Numbered from the stretch's first letter, positions 9,752-20,276 are shown. The stretch is 64,000 bases of DNA from Rahnella sp. AA (GCF_002834385.1 NZ_PITQ01000004.1:186001-250000); one strand, 5' to 3'. Made by a program: numbers and translations. The notes: a model not told the origin generated them from the letters alone.

Positions 9752-11125
9752 ATGCAATCCACCCGTTCCGTAAATTTTCATACTTTGCCTTATCATCCTG
9801 ATGCACTGCCCGAGCAGTTTTCTGCGCTCTCTGCTTTGCCGTGGGCCATGCTTTTGCATTCCGGCTCTGCGCAGCATCAGCATAATCGTTTTGATATTCT
9901 GGTAGCGGATCCGCTGGTCACGCTGACGACGTGCGGTGATATCACGCAGGTTGAGAAAAACGGTGAAGTGACGTTGCGGAAAGACGATCCGTTTGCCTTG
10001 CTGGAAGAACACCTTTCGGCGTCAGGTTTGCGGGCGGAAAGCTCGCCTGATTTTCCGTTTCTGGGCGGCGCGCTCGGGCTGTTTGGCTATGATTTAGGGC
10101 GGCGTATTGAGGCACTGCCCGACACGGCAGAGCAGGACATCACCCTGCCGGATATGGCGGTGGGTATTTATGACTGGGCGCTGATCGCCGATCACCTTCT
10201 GCAACGCCTCACGCTGATTTGTCACGATGATATTGCTGGCCGCCTGCAATGGCTGGCGCAACAGAAGGCCACCGCCGCGCAGCCTTTCCGGCTGAAAGCA
10301 CCGTGGCAGTCCAACATGACCCGCGAGGCATACGGTGAAAAATTCCGCCAGATTCAGGAGTACATTCACAGTGGTGATTGCTACCAGATTAACCTCGCGC
10401 AGCGATTTTCGACGCACTATTCCGGAGACGAATGGCAGGCATTTTTACAGCTGAACAACGCGAACCGTGCCCCCTTCTCGGCGTTTCTGCGTTTGCCTGA
10501 AAACACGGTGATCAGTCTGTCGCCTGAGCGTTTCATCTGGCTGAAAGACCATCAGATCCAAACGCGTCCGATTAAAGGGACGTTGCCGCGCAGCGAGGAG
10601 CCAGCAGAAGATGCGCGTCAGGCTGAGAGGCTGGCGGCATCGGAAAAAGATCGTGCGGAGAACCTGATGATCGTCGATTTATTACGAAATGACATTGGCC
10701 GCGTTGCCACGCCGGGCAGCGTGCGCGTTCCCGAATTATTCAAAGTCGAGCCTTTCCCTGCGGTTCATCATCTGGTGAGCACCGTCACCGCAAAACTGCC
10801 GGAAGCATGCCACGCCAGTGCGTTGCTGCGGGCCTGTTTCCCCGGCGGCTCAATAACCGGCGCACCGAAAGTCCGCGCGATGGAAATCATCGAAGAGCTT
10901 GAGCCACAGCGACGCAACGGTTACTGCGGCAGCATTGCGTACATCAGTTGCTGCGGCACGATGGACAGTAATATCACCATCCGCACGCTGCTGACGGCAA
11001 AAGGGAAAATTTACTGCTGGGCAGGCGGCGGGATTGTGGCCGACAGCCAGGAACAGGCAGAATATCAGGAAACCTTCGATAAAATTGCCCGCATACTGCC
11101 TCAGTTAGGAGACGTTCAGCCGTGA
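9752..11125 (+). CDS. pabB: Aminodeoxychorismate synthase component I PabB
   Basis: Converts chorismate and ammonia (from PabA) to 4-amino-4-deoxychorismate for p-aminobenzoate and folate; 457 residues (E. coli 453). N-terminal domain followed by the chorismate-binding domain. The conserved PIKGT motif ([13 protein letters not shown]), whose Lys is the active-site nucleophile in PabB, is present, followed by [30 protein letters not shown] and [12 protein letters not shown]. It overlaps nudL by 4 bp, so the two are co-translated. Confidence 0.96.
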   Translation: MQSTRSVNFHTLPYHPDALPEQFSALSALPWAMLLHSGSAQHQHNRFDILVADPLVTLTTCGDITQVEKNGEVTLRKDDPFALLEEHLSASGLRAESSPDFPFLGGALGLFGYDLGRRIEALPDTAEQDITLPDMAVGIYDWALIADHLLQRLTLICHDDIAGRLQWLAQQKATAAQPFRLKAPWQSNMTREAYGEKFRQIQEYIHSGDCYQINLAQRFSTHYSGDEWQAFLQLNNANRAPFSAFLRLPENTVISLSPERFIWLKDHQIQTRPIKGTLPRSEEPAEDARQAERLAASEKDRAENLMIVDLLRNDIGRVATPGSVRVPELFKVEPFPAVHHLVSTVTAKLPEACHASALLRACFPGGSITGAPKVRAMEIIEELEPQRRNGYCGSIAYISCCGTMDSNITIRTLLTAKGKIYCWAGGGIVADSQEQAEYQETFDKIARILPQLGDVQP

Positions 11126-11724
11126 CTTTGCCGGAACAACACGTCCCCGTGCAGACTTTTCCCCCCGAGGTGGAAGATTTCATCCTGCGTTTTCAGTTGC
11201 AGCAACCGCGTCTGCCCGCACCTGCATTGCGCGGAACCCGTCACGCCGCCGTCTTAATTCCGATTATCTGCCGGAAAGAGCCGACAATCCTGCTGACGCG
11301 CCGTTCCGATCAGCTGCGCAAACACCCCGGTCAGGTCGCCTTTCCCGGCGGTGCGGCCGATGCAACGGATGCCTCAATTATTGCCACCGCGCTGCGCGAA
11401 GCTCAGGAAGAAGTCGCGATTCCTCCTGAACAAGTTCATGTATTAGGTGTACTACCGCCGCAAGACAGCAGCAGTGGCTTTCAGGTCACGCCGGTTATCG
11501 GGCTATTGCCGGTAGATGTGCCACTGCATCCGGCAGAAGATGAAGTCGCCGAACTGTTTGAAATACCGTTGCAGGAAGCGTTTGATCTTGCACGCTATCA
11601 CCCTCTGGATATTCACCGCAGAGGGATCTACCACCGGGTATATTTATCCTGGTATCAGCAACAATTTGTCTGGGGTCTGACGGCGTCAATTATCCGCCAG
11701 CTCGCCCGGCAGGTTGAAGCCTGA
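11122..11724 (+). CDS. nudL: Nudix hydrolase NudL (CoA pyrophosphatase family)
   Basis: A 200-residue Nudix enzyme of the NudL/YeaB family, predicted to cleave CoA-like diphosphates. The GTG start overlaps the pabB stop (GTGA). The Nudix box region [20 protein letters not shown] followed by AQEEVAI has the REaxEE core, preceded by the UPF0035 signature around [21 protein letters not shown]. Gene order pabB-nudL-sdaA is conserved with E. coli. The exact substrate is inferred from the family. Confidence 0.9.
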   Translation: MTLPEQHVPVQTFPPEVEDFILRFQLQQPRLPAPALRGTRHAAVLIPIICRKEPTILLTRRSDQLRKHPGQVAFPGGAADATDASIIATALREAQEEVAIPPEQVHVLGVLPPQDSSSGFQVTPVIGLLPVDVPLHPAEDEVAELFEIPLQEAFDLARYHPLDIHRRGIYHRVYLSWYQQQFVWGLTASIIRQLARQVEA

Positions 11725-11911
11725 CCTCATCGATTACATAACGATCACACTTTTGCATCAAATAAGTTTATTTCATGCGAAAAAAGAAACTTTTGCCCCT
11801 CAGCCCTTTTAAACTATAGATCTATCCATAAGGACGATATTTCACCACTTGTTCATTTATGGAAGCCAGGGATCCCGTTCCCTGCCGCAATCTATTACAG
11901 GAGTATTCGAC

Positions 11912-13276
11912 GTGATTAGCGTTTTCGACATGTTCAAGGTCGGGATTGGCCCTTCCAGTTCCCATACTTTGGGCCCGATGAAAGCCGGGAAACAGTTCGC
12001 TGATGACCTGCTCGAAAAGGGCATGATGCCTGCCGTTACGCGTGTCGCCGTGGACGTATTTGGCTCTTTGTCACTGACAGGTAAAGGCCACCACACAGAT
12101 ATCGCCATTATTCTGGGCCTGGCCGGTAACCAGCCCGATACCGTCGACATCGACGGCATTCCCCATTTTATTCGCGACGTTGAGCAGCGTCAGCGCCTGC
12201 CGCTGGGTGAAACTCAGCATGAAGTCGATTTCCCCCGTGACACCGGCATGGTGTTTCGCGGTGAGAATCTACCGCGCCATGAAAATGCGATGCAAATTCA
12301 TGCCTTTGCGGGCGACAAAATGATTTACAGCAAAACCTACTACTCCGTCGGTGGGGGTTTTATTGTCGATGACGAGCATTTCGGTCAGCCGGTGCTGGAC
12401 GAAGTACAGGTGCCTTACAGCTTTAATTCAGCCAGTGAGATGCTGGCAAAATGTAAGGAGACCGGGTTATCACTGTCCGGTCTGGTGATGAAGAACGAGC
12501 TGGCGCAGCACAGCAAGCAAGACATCGAGCAGTATTTCGAAAAAATCTGGCACACCATGCAGGCGTGTATCGATCGTGGTTTAAATACGGAAGGTGTTTT
12601 GCCCGGCCCGCTTCGCGTTCCGCGTCGTGCCTCTGCCCTGCGCCGGATGCTGGTATCTAATGACAAACTTTCCAACGACCCGATGAATGTCATTGACTGG
12701 GTTAATATGTTTGCGCTGGCGGTTAACGAAGAAAATGCCGCCGGTGGGCGCGTTGTCACAGCGCCCACTAACGGTGCCTGCGGAATTGTCCCGGCGGTAC
12801 TGGCCTATTATGATCAGTTCATTGAATCGGTCAGCCCGGATATTTATCTGCGTTATTTCCTGACGTCAGGCGCCATCGGCATTCTGTATAAAATGAATGC
12901 ATCGATTTCAGGTGCTGAAGTGGGCTGTCAGGGCGAAGTCGGTGTCGCCTGCTCGATGGCGGCGGCGGGTCTGACAGAATTGCTGGGCGGAAGCCCTGAA
13001 CAGGTATGCGTCGCTGCCGAAATAGGGATGGAACACAATTTGGGATTAACCTGCGATCCCGTTGCAGGCCAGGTTCAGGTTCCGTGTATTGAGCGAAATG
13101 CTATTGCCTCGGTGAAAGCGATCAACGCAGCCCGGATGGCATTACGGCGCACCAGCGAGCCCAGAGTCTCTCTGGATAAAGTCATTGAGACCATGTATGA
13201 AACCGGAAAGGATATGAATTCCAAATACCGCGAGACATCGCGTGGTGGTTTAGCTATCAAGGTTCAGTGCGACTGA
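11912..13276 (+). CDS. sdaA: L-serine ammonia-lyase SdaA (L-serine deaminase I)
   Basis: [4Fe-4S] enzyme converting L-serine to pyruvate and ammonia. The GTG start at 11912 (MISVFDMFKVGIGPSSSHT) has AGGAG upstream and gives 454 residues, identical in length to E. coli; the longer upstream frame was rejected. N-terminal beta domain with GPSSSHTLGPM, C-terminal alpha domain with the cluster-binding Cys in GCQGEVGVACS and LTCDPVAGQVQVPC. Very close to E. coli across the whole length. It ends inside a short hairpin that may act as terminator. Confidence 0.97.
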   Translation: MISVFDMFKVGIGPSSSHTLGPMKAGKQFADDLLEKGMMPAVTRVAVDVFGSLSLTGKGHHTDIAIILGLAGNQPDTVDIDGIPHFIRDVEQRQRLPLGETQHEVDFPRDTGMVFRGENLPRHENAMQIHAFAGDKMIYSKTYYSVGGGFIVDDEHFGQPVLDEVQVPYSFNSASEMLAKCKETGLSLSGLVMKNELAQHSKQDIEQYFEKIWHTMQACIDRGLNTEGVLPGPLRVPRRASALRRMLVSNDKLSNDPMNVIDWVNMFALAVNEENAAGGRVVTAPTNGACGIVPAVLAYYDQFIESVSPDIYLRYFLTSGAIGILYKMNASISGAEVGCQGEVGVACSMAAAGLTELLGGSPEQVCVAAEIGMEHNLGLTCDPVAGQVQVPCIERNAIASVKAINAARMALRRTSEPRVSLDKVIETMYETGKDMNSKYRETSRGGLAIKVQCD

Positions 13277-13279
13277 ACC
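13261..13279 (+). terminator. Hairpin overlapping the sdaA stop codon
   Basis: Perfect 8-bp stem GGTTCAGT / ACTGAACC with a 3-nt loop spanning the TGA at 13274, followed by CATTTTG. It is a weak intrinsic terminator at best. A second, larger inverted repeat (13296-13305 with 13336-13345, TTCCTGCGGT / ACCGCAGGAA) follows in the 456-bp sdaA-pdeD gap. I see no convincing gene in that gap. Confidence 0.4.
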
Positions 13280-13732
13280 CATTTTGAATCGGGCATTCCT
13301 GCGGTTGTTCTTGTTGCGTTATTTTTAACCCATTTACCGCAGGAAATGCCGCCCGGGTGATAGCCGGCAGCAATAAAACCTTCGTTAACAACAACCTGTT
13401 GTATTATCGATACATAATAGCAGTGACACTTGCATTATACCCTGCAGGTACGGCATGCTGATTTCCGCCTGAATTTCCCGTTCAGAGAACCTCTTTAATA
13501 CAGAAAAATTAATGCCAGGGGGTAAGCAGAAACACCATGAGTGACAACGTCACTTATACGGGTTTTCTTTGTCCTGAACAGAGAAAAATAGGGAATTTTC
13601 CGCAACTCAGGCTGAGCGTCCGACGATTTACAGCTACTATCAATAAAAACGAACTGGCTGTTACGCATCGGCAAACCTTTAAAAATAATAATTTTGAGCC
13701 TGCAATTAACACGGGATAAAAGGATTAGAACG

Positions 13733-15325
13733 ATGCTGTTCTCCCAAACCGGACTTGCGAAGTATCGGTATTACCGCATTGCACTTGCCTGCGCGATGGG
13801 GGTATGTACTTTGCTTCTGACTCTTGGCATTCGTATTTACGAACAAGCACAGGTCATCGCAGAAGATCAACAACGCGTGGCATTCCACACCGTTGAAAAA
13901 CTAGAAAAATTGCTTGAGCCTGCATCTCCGGCAGGAAAAGCTATTCCTATCGATCAGACATTAGGTTGTAATGCGTTGCAACCTGTCATGCAACAAACCG
14001 TTGCCCGCATGCAGACACTGCGCTCTATCAGCCTTGTCAGTGACGGAGCCATTGTCTGCTCAAGCCTGATTGGCCCGCTGGATCTCAATTTTAATAAGAC
14101 ACTGCCCGCTCTGGCGCAGGGGAAAACTCAGCTCGACCTGCGCGCTTCCAAATGGAGCCGGGTAGATACCCCGACACTCATTCTCTGGCAGCCTACAACA
14201 CCGGATAATCTTAACGGCGAGCTGTTTGTTTATAACATCGGGATTTTGTCGAATTTCCTGCTTGAGCCACAACCGCCGTATGCCAGCCATATTGTTTTAA
14301 ATGTCGGAAAACAAAACCTCGAATACGGCAAAAACGAAATCGTTTCCAGCAATAACCTGCCACAACCGCCTCTGCTGAGTGTTAAATCTGAAAAATATGA
14401 CTTCTCGGTTTCAATCTATGGCCTGGAAGCCAATGCGCTGGCCTGGAATGAACTGCCTTCACATTTACCTTTGTCTGTGTTGATCAGTTTACTGGCGGCG
14501 ACGGCGGTCTATCTGCTTTCCGGCAGCCGCATCAGCCTGGCATACCCTATCAGCCATGGTATTTCACACCGTGAATTTAAGGTCTATTGCCAGCCAATAA
14601 TTAACAGCACCGATGGCCGTTGCATTGGCGTTGAAACGCTGATGCGCTGGAAAAATCGCCGGCAAGAATGGGTTTCTCCGGATGTATTTATCCCCCTGGC
14701 GGAGCAACATGGATTAATTATCTCGCTCACGAGATATCTCATCCAGACCGTTGCCGATAATTTGGCCGTATTTCCGGCAACGCCGGGCTTTTACGTCAGC
14801 ATCAATGTTGCCGCTCAGCACTTCAATAATATGGAAATTGTAGAGGATATACGCAAGCTCTGGATCCCCGCCCAGCCTTCAGTTTCTCTGATGCTGGAAC
14901 TGACCGAACGAACCCGCCTGCAAGAACTGCGTGCAGCAGAAATTTCGCAACTGAAAGAAATGGGGATTCTGCTGGCAATCGATGATTTTGGCACGGGCCA
15001 CAGTTCCCTGAGTTATCTCAAAACGCTCAATCCCGATGTGCTGAAAATTGACCAGGCTTTTACCGCGTCTATTGGCACCGATGCCATCAATGCCACAGTG
15101 ACCGATACCATCATCACACTGGCACAGCGCCTCAACTTAAAGCTGATTGCAGAAGGCGTGGAAACCCGCGAGCAAGTGGATTATCTGCGCAAGCGCAAAG
15201 TTGATTCGCTACAGGGGTATTATTTTGCACGCCCCATGCCCATTGAAGTATTCCCGATCTGGCTGGAACGTTATAAAAAATCGACTCAGAACATGGAATT
15301 ACAGGAAAATCAAAAACCTGCCTGA
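13733..15325 (+). CDS. pdeD: Cyclic-di-GMP phosphodiesterase with periplasmic CSS-motif sensor (PdeD/YoaD-like)
   Basis: A 530-residue inner-membrane enzyme predicted to hydrolyse c-di-GMP. The start at 13733 is chosen for AGGA 8 nt upstream. Order: TM helix (about 20-42), periplasmic CSS-motif domain with the diagnostic Cys-Ser-Ser (GAIVCSSLIG), second TM helix (about 255-275), cytoplasmic EAL domain. The EAL signature is ETLMRW, and DDFGTGHSSLSYL, LKIDQAFT and LIAEGVET are intact, supporting activity. There is no GGDEF domain. In E. coli CSS-PDEs are controlled by DsbA/DsbB-dependent oxidation of periplasmic cysteines. Synteny sdaA-pdeD-yoaE supports the symbol. Confidence 0.92.
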   Translation: MLFSQTGLAKYRYYRIALACAMGVCTLLLTLGIRIYEQAQVIAEDQQRVAFHTVEKLEKLLEPASPAGKAIPIDQTLGCNALQPVMQQTVARMQTLRSISLVSDGAIVCSSLIGPLDLNFNKTLPALAQGKTQLDLRASKWSRVDTPTLILWQPTTPDNLNGELFVYNIGILSNFLLEPQPPYASHIVLNVGKQNLEYGKNEIVSSNNLPQPPLLSVKSEKYDFSVSIYGLEANALAWNELPSHLPLSVLISLLAATAVYLLSGSRISLAYPISHGISHREFKVYCQPIINSTDGRCIGVETLMRWKNRRQEWVSPDVFIPLAEQHGLIISLTRYLIQTVADNLAVFPATPGFYVSINVAAQHFNNMEIVEDIRKLWIPAQPSVSLMLELTERTRLQELRAAEISQLKEMGILLAIDDFGTGHSSLSYLKTLNPDVLKIDQAFTASIGTDAINATVTDTIITLAQRLNLKLIAEGVETREQVDYLRKRKVDSLQGYYFARPMPIEVFPIWLERYKKSTQNMELQENQKPA

Positions 15326-15360
15326 TTTGTATACCCTGGAAGGCTACCTTCTGAGCATAA

Positions 15361-15387
15361 AAAACGGCGACCTGAGTCGCCGTTTTT
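15361..15387. terminator. Bidirectional terminator between pdeD and yoaE
   Basis: Stem AAAACGGCGAC / GTCGCCGTTTT with a CTGA loop, flanked by A and T tracts, between convergent pdeD and yoaE. Confidence 0.85.
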
Positions 15388-15408
15388 ACACATCCTATCA
15401 CGTCAGCT

Positions 15409-16968
15409 TTACTGCTCTTCGGCCCGGTCATTCTCTGGTTTCACGCGCGTAATACGAACCCGTTCAATCCGATATTCCGACACATCCAGGATCTCGAAAC
15501 ACAGCGAAGCCATTTCAATCACTTCACCCGCAACCGGCATCTGCCCGGACTTCGACAGCAATAAGCCCGCCAGCGAAGCAAAATCATCGTCGGAGCTGAC
15601 CAGCGTGTTCACATCGAGGATTTGCTGTAACAGGTGCAAATCCGTACCACCTTTGGCAATCCACGAGTCACCGTCAGCAATCACGTCCGGCGTTTCATCT
15701 TCGTCCGGGAATTCGCCCGCAATGGCTTCGAGCACGTCGAGCGGTGTCACCAGCCCCTGAATCACGCCAAACTCATTGCTGACAACGACCAGCCGACCTT
15801 TCGCTTTACGCAGAACGGCGAGCAGATTGATGACGTCCATGGTTTCCGGCACCACAATCGGCGGCGTTTTTTCCGCAAATGCCACGATATTTTCACCATT
15901 TTCCAGTGCAACCAGCAGGTCCTTCGCACGAACGACCCCGATAACGTCATCCAGAGAGTGGCGACAAATTGGGAATAAACTGTGCGGTGTGTCGAGCAGT
16001 TGGCTGCGGATTTCAGCCGGAGACTTTTCACAGTCAACCCAGGAAATTTCGGTTCGCGGCGTCATCACGCTGCGCAGCGTTCGCGATGCCAGCGTCAGCA
16101 CGCCGGTGATCATATGCCGCTCTTCTTCTGCAAACGTTTCGCCAGCCGGTAACACATCGCCCGCCGGTTCATCTTCATTCTGATTCTGACGTTTCCCGCC
16201 CATCAGACGCTGAATCGCCTCAGCCGTACGTTCACGCATTGGTCTGTTCGACTGGCTTTTCAGGAAATTGCGGCGCGCAATCTGGTTGAACAACTCAATC
16301 AGAATCGAGAAACCAATCGCAGCGTACAGATAACCTTTAGGAATATGGAAGCCAAATCCTTCTGCAATCAGGCTCAGGCCGATCATCAGCAGGAAGCTCA
16401 GACACAGCACGACAACCGTCGGATGGTTATTCACGAAGCGCGTCAGTGATTTAGACGCCAGCAACATCACGCCCATCGCAATCACAACCGCCGTCATCAT
16501 GACAGCCAGGTTGTTCACCATACCAACGGCCGTAATCACCGCATCAAGCGAGAACACCGCATCAAGCACGACAATCTGCGCCACCACTGACCAGAAGCTG
16601 GCATAACCGCGATTCTGCGTTCCCTGCTCATCGTGCCCTTCCAGCCGTTCGTGCAGCTCCGTCGTGGCTTTAAACAACAGGAACAGACCACCGACCAGCA
16701 GGATCAGGTCGCGTCCGGAGAAACTGAACTGCGCAATGCTAAACAGCGGCGTGGTCAGTTTTACCATCCACGAGATCAGCGAGAGCAGGCCTAAACGCAT
16801 AATCAGCGCCAGCGACAGGCCGATGATTCGGGCTTTATCTCGCTGTTTAGGCGGCAGTTTATCGGCAAGGATGGCGATAAAAACGAGGTTGTCGATACCC
16901 AGAACTATTTCCAGAACGACAAGCGTCAACAAACCGACCCAGATTGAAGGGTCCATCAGAAATTCCAT
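15409..16968 (-). CDS. yoaE: TerC-CBS-CorC family inner membrane protein YoaE
   Basis: A 519-residue membrane protein (E. coli YoaE 518). The N-terminal half is a TerC domain with about seven TM helices. It carries the conserved acidic motifs [15 protein letters not shown] and [17 protein letters not shown], thought to bind metal ions. It is followed by a cytoplasmic CBS pair (about 300-420) and a C-terminal CorC_HlyC transporter-associated domain. Members are implicated in metal export or metalation of secreted proteins; the specific substrate is unknown here. Convergent with pdeD. A 593-bp gap separates it from manX. Confidence 0.92.
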   Translation of the reverse strand: MEFLMDPSIWVGLLTLVVLEIVLGIDNLVFIAILADKLPPKQRDKARIIGLSLALIMRLGLLSLISWMVKLTTPLFSIAQFSFSGRDLILLVGGLFLLFKATTELHERLEGHDEQGTQNRGYASFWSVVAQIVVLDAVFSLDAVITAVGMVNNLAVMMTAVVIAMGVMLLASKSLTRFVNNHPTVVVLCLSFLLMIGLSLIAEGFGFHIPKGYLYAAIGFSILIELFNQIARRNFLKSQSNRPMRERTAEAIQRLMGGKRQNQNEDEPAGDVLPAGETFAEEERHMITGVLTLASRTLRSVMTPRTEISWVDCEKSPAEIRSQLLDTPHSLFPICRHSLDDVIGVVRAKDLLVALENGENIVAFAEKTPPIVVPETMDVINLLAVLRKAKGRLVVVSNEFGVIQGLVTPLDVLEAIAGEFPDEDETPDVIADGDSWIAKGGTDLHLLQQILDVNTLVSSDDDFASLAGLLLSKSGQMPVAGEVIEMASLCFEILDVSEYRIERVRITRVKPENDRAEEQ

Positions 16969-17354
16969 GTCAGACTCCGCAATGAGTTAAAGAAAAAAGA
17001 CGCAAAGAAACGCCATTCGCTGAGCTATCTGTGGCCCGGCAAACTTTTTTTACTGCAAAATTAACAGATGAAAGCGGTTTCAGTGCGGCAAAAATCAGGC
17101 CCATTGGGGCGGATTTGCCGGTGATCATGAGGTGAAAAAGCGAAGAATAATGACGTCGGTGACAGTCCATAGGGAGGGCTGAGGCCCGGTACTCCTGTTC
17201 AATTATTTGGAAAATTACTGTATCAGGAATGATTATTTGAAGAAAGTAGGTTTTTTTACCTTCAGCATCATTCCGTAACAACTATGCTGTTTTATTGCCC
17301 ACGTGAAAGCGTATTCACATTACGTCGTTGAATAACGGACAGTCGTCACAAAAA

Positions 17355-17378
17355 TTATTTTTTCGCACACTAAAATAA
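17355..17378. promoter_or_regulatory. Candidate Mlc/NagC-type operator upstream of manXYZ
   Basis: Inverted repeat TTATTTT-N10-AAAATAA with a central TTCGCACACT, matching the architecture of Mlc/NagC operators (TTATTT arms around a CG-containing centre). It lies about 185 nt before the manX start. E. coli manXYZ is repressed by Mlc. The rest of the yoaE-manX interval (16969-17561) holds no gene I can support. A GTGAA-N6-TTCAC repeat at 17303-17318 is only weakly CRP-like. Confidence 0.6.
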
Positions 17379-17561
17379 ATCACGTCGCACAACCTGTTGA
17401 GGTTCTGCAATTTTACTGTTTAGCCGTCTTATCAGAAATTAAGGAAAGATTCGTTACGCAAGGATTGCCCTGTCTGCCTCAGGAAAATAAACGGGCGGAC
17501 ATCATCAGCACCATTACTTATGTGCATAACTCTTTCCAAGAGTTAACAGAGGAGGTAGCGA

Positions 17562-18524
17562 GTGAGTATTGCTATTATCATCGGCACGCACGGGTCAGCA
17601 GCTGAGCAGTTGCTGAAAACAGCGGAAATGATTTTAGGTGAACAGGATAATGTCGCCTTTATTGATTTCGTTCCCGGCGAGAACGCCGAAACCCTGATCG
17701 AAAAGTACACGGCAAAGTTGGGAGGGTTGGACACCAGCAGCGGCGTGCTTTTCCTGGTCGACACCTGGGGTGGCAGCCCGTTCAACGCCGCCAGCCGCAT
17801 TGTTGTCGATAAGGAAAATTACGAAGTTGTCACCGGTGTTAACATCCCGATGCTGGCAGAGACCTTCATGGCTCGTGATGATAACCCCTCTTTTGCAGAG
17901 CTGGTTGCCATCGCAGTAGAAACTGGCCGTATTGGTGTGAAAGCACTGAAAGCGCCGGAAGCTGCGCCTCAAGCCCCTGCTGCCGCCCCTGCGCCAAAAG
18001 CAGCCGCCCCGGTGAAACCTGCCGGTCCGAACGACCATATGAAAATCGGCCTTGCCCGTATCGATGACCGTTTGATCCATGGCCAGGTAGCGACCCGCTG
18101 GACCAAAGAAACCAACGTGACCCGCATTATTGTTGTCAGCGACGAAGTGGCTGCCGACACCGTGCGTAAAACGTTGCTGACTCAGGTTGCTCCTCCTGGT
18201 GTTACCGCACACGTTGTCGACGTCGCGAAAGCCATTCGCGTCTGGGATAATCCTAAGTATGCCAACGACCGCGTCATGCTGTTGTTCACCAACCCAACTG
18301 ACGTACTGCGTCTGGTTGAGGCTGGCGTGAAAATCACTACCGTAAACATCGGTGGTATGGCTTTCCGTCAGGGCAAAACTCAGGTGAATAACGCCGTATC
18401 CGTAGACGAAAAAGATATCGAAGCGTTCAAGAAATTGAATGACAAAGGTATCGAGCTTGAAGTGCGCAAAGTCTCTACAGACTCCCGCCTCAAGATGATG
18501 GATCTCATTAATAAGATGAATTAA
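17562..18524 (+). CDS. manX: Mannose PTS EIIAB component ManX
   Basis: Cytoplasmic IIAB subunit of the mannose/glucose/glucosamine PTS; 320 residues. GTG start with the strong site AGGAGG upstream. The IIA domain (1-130) has the phosphorylated His10 in IIIGTHGS. A flexible Ala/Pro linker (about 132-157) precedes the IIB domain, whose phospho-His is His173 in DDRLIHGQVATRW. Phosphate passes from HPr to His10, then His173, then the sugar bound by ManYZ. First gene of manXYZ; the 91-nt gap to manY has no terminator. Confidence 0.97.
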   Translation: MSIAIIIGTHGSAAEQLLKTAEMILGEQDNVAFIDFVPGENAETLIEKYTAKLGGLDTSSGVLFLVDTWGGSPFNAASRIVVDKENYEVVTGVNIPMLAETFMARDDNPSFAELVAIAVETGRIGVKALKAPEAAPQAPAAAPAPKAAAPVKPAGPNDHMKIGLARIDDRLIHGQVATRWTKETNVTRIIVVSDEVAADTVRKTLLTQVAPPGVTAHVVDVAKAIRVWDNPKYANDRVMLLFTNPTDVLRLVEAGVKITTVNIGGMAFRQGKTQVNNAVSVDEKDIEAFKKLNDKGIELEVRKVSTDSRLKMMDLINKMN

Positions 18525-18615
18525 TAAGCACATCGAATTTGTGCAGATTCCCTCAACGTTATCTGCCTGATGTCCTTGTTTATACTCAGCGTCCTTTGGT
18601 CATAGGAGAAGTGCA

Positions 18616-19413
18616 ATGGAGATCACCACACTACAAATTGTGCTGATATTTATTGTTGCATGTATTGCCGGGATGGGTTCGATCCTGGATGAATTCCAGT
18701 TTCACCGTCCGTTAGTTGCTTGTACCTTAATCGGTTTTGTTCTCGGTGATGTTAAAACCGGGATCATCATCGGGGGTACTTTAGAAATGATTGCTCTGGG
18801 CTGGATGAATATCGGTGCGGCTGTTGCACCCGATGCCGCTCTGGCTTCCATTATTTCTACCATTCTGGTTATCGCAGGCGGGCAGTCTGTCGGTGCAGGT
18901 ATCGCGCTGGCCATCCCTCTGGCTGCGGCCGGCCAGGTATTAACCATTATTGTTCGTACTATCACCGTTGCCTTCCAGCACGCTGCCGATAAGGCCGCTG
19001 AAAAAGGTAACCTGAACGCAATCAGTTGGATCCACGTTTCTGCGCTGGTTCTGCAGGCAATGCGTATCGCAATCCCTGCCGTCATCGTTGCAGTTTCTGT
19101 GGGTACTGCCATCGTTCATGATTTGCTGGCGTCCATCCCTGAAGTGGTCACCAACGGTCTGAACATCGCTGGCGGTATGATCGTCGTAGTCGGTTACGCT
19201 ATGGTCATCAATATGATGCGCGCTGGCTACCTGATGCCGTTCTTCTACCTTGGCTTCGTTACTGCTGCATTCACCAACTTCAACCTGGTTGCACTGGGTG
19301 TGATTGGTGTGGTGATGGCGGTTCTTTACATCCAGTTGAGCCCGAAATACAACAAGTCTGCGCAAGCCGCGGCGGCTCCGGGTGTTAACGATCTCGACAA
19401 CGAATTGGATTAA
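18616..19413 (+). CDS. manY: Mannose PTS EIIC component ManY
   Basis: Membrane IIC subunit forming, with ManZ, the sugar channel; 265 residues (E. coli 266). Strongly hydrophobic with the motif GMGSILDEFQFHRPLVACTL near the N-terminus and repeated small-residue helices (GGTLEMIALGWMNIGAAVAPD). AGGAGA lies before the ATG. The C-terminus is polar (about 25 residues). The manYZ complex is also the receptor for mannose-PTS-targeting bacteriocins and a lambda DNA entry factor in E. coli. Confidence 0.96.
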   Translation: MEITTLQIVLIFIVACIAGMGSILDEFQFHRPLVACTLIGFVLGDVKTGIIIGGTLEMIALGWMNIGAAVAPDAALASIISTILVIAGGQSVGAGIALAIPLAAAGQVLTIIVRTITVAFQHAADKAAEKGNLNAISWIHVSALVLQAMRIAIPAVIVAVSVGTAIVHDLLASIPEVVTNGLNIAGGMIVVVGYAMVINMMRAGYLMPFFYLGFVTAAFTNFNLVALGVIGVVMAVLYIQLSPKYNKSAQAAAAPGVNDLDNELD

Positions 19414-19424
19414 GGGTGAAGGAC

Positions 19425-20267
19425 ATGGTTGATCAAACTGAAGTTAAAAAACTCACGGCCAGCGATATTCGCGGTGTGTTTATGCGCTCCAACCTTTTCC
19501 AGGGGTCATGGAACTTCGAACGTATGCAGGCGTTGGGCTTCTGCTTCTGTATGGTGCCTGCAATTCGTCGTCTCTATCCTGAAAATAACGACGATCGCAA
19601 AGCGGCCATCAAACGCCACCTGGAATTCTTCAACACCCATCCTTACGTTGCAGCGCCTGTTTTAGGTGTAACGCTGGCGATGGAAGAACAGCGTGCTAAC
19701 GGCGCACCTATCGACGACGCAGCCATCAACGGCCTGAAAGTCGGTCTGATGGGGCCGCTGGCCGGTGTAGGTGACCCAATCTTCTGGGGTACTGTTCGTC
19801 CGGTATTTGCGGCACTTGGCGCAGGTATTGCGATGACCGGTAGCCTGTTAGGGCCACTGCTGTTCTTCGTTCTGTTTAACCTTGTACGCCTGCTGACCCG
19901 TTACTACGGCGTGTCTTATGGCTACAAAAAAGGTGTCGATATCGTTAACGATATGGGCGGCGGCTTCCTGCAAAAACTGACTGAGGGGGCGTCAATTCTC
20001 GGCCTCTTTGTCATGGGGGCCCTGGTTAACAAGTGGACACACGTTAATATTCCGCTGGTGGTCTCCAAAATCACCGACCAGACAGGCCACACCACTGTCA
20101 CCACGGTACAGACGATTCTGGACCAGCTGATGCCAGGCCTGGTGCCATTGCTGCTGACCTTCGGCTGTATGTGGCTGTTGCGTAGGAAAGTGAATGCTTT
20201 GTGGATTATCGTTGGTTTCTTCGCCATCGGTATCTTCGGTTACTGGATTGGCCTGCTAGGCCTCTGA
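19425..20267 (+). CDS. manZ: Mannose PTS EIID component ManZ
   Basis: Membrane IID subunit; 280 residues from the ATG at 19425 (MVDQTEVKKL), chosen over a GTG 9 nt earlier because the E. coli protein begins at this Met and AAGG is well placed. Conserved blocks: SNLFQGSWNFERMQALGF, LMGPLAGVGDPIFWGTVRP and LTEGASILGLFVMGALVNKW. Only 11 nt separate it from manY. A strong terminator 10 nt after the stop closes the operon. Confidence 0.96.
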   Translation: MVDQTEVKKLTASDIRGVFMRSNLFQGSWNFERMQALGFCFCMVPAIRRLYPENNDDRKAAIKRHLEFFNTHPYVAAPVLGVTLAMEEQRANGAPIDDAAINGLKVGLMGPLAGVGDPIFWGTVRPVFAALGAGIAMTGSLLGPLLFFVLFNLVRLLTRYYGVSYGYKKGVDIVNDMGGGFLQKLTEGASILGLFVMGALVNKWTHVNIPLVVSKITDQTGHTTVTTVQTILDQLMPGLVPLLLTFGCMWLLRRKVNALWIIVGFFAIGIFGYWIGLLGL

Positions 20268-20276
20268 TAACCTGCA

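Noticed and set aside
13537-13719. 60-codon plus-strand frame between sdaA and pdeD
   Set aside because: The GGGGG tract is too far from the ATG, the composition is not protein-like and it runs into the pdeD leader.
16970-17281. 103-codon minus-strand frame upstream of yoaE
   Set aside because: No ribosome-binding site or recognisable domain; it covers the regulatory region of yoaE and manX.
17303-17318. GTGAA-N6-TTCAC repeat resembling a CRP site before manX
   Set aside because: The GTGA/TCAC halves are 8 rather than 6 nt apart, so it is off-register for CRP. Kept only as a remark.
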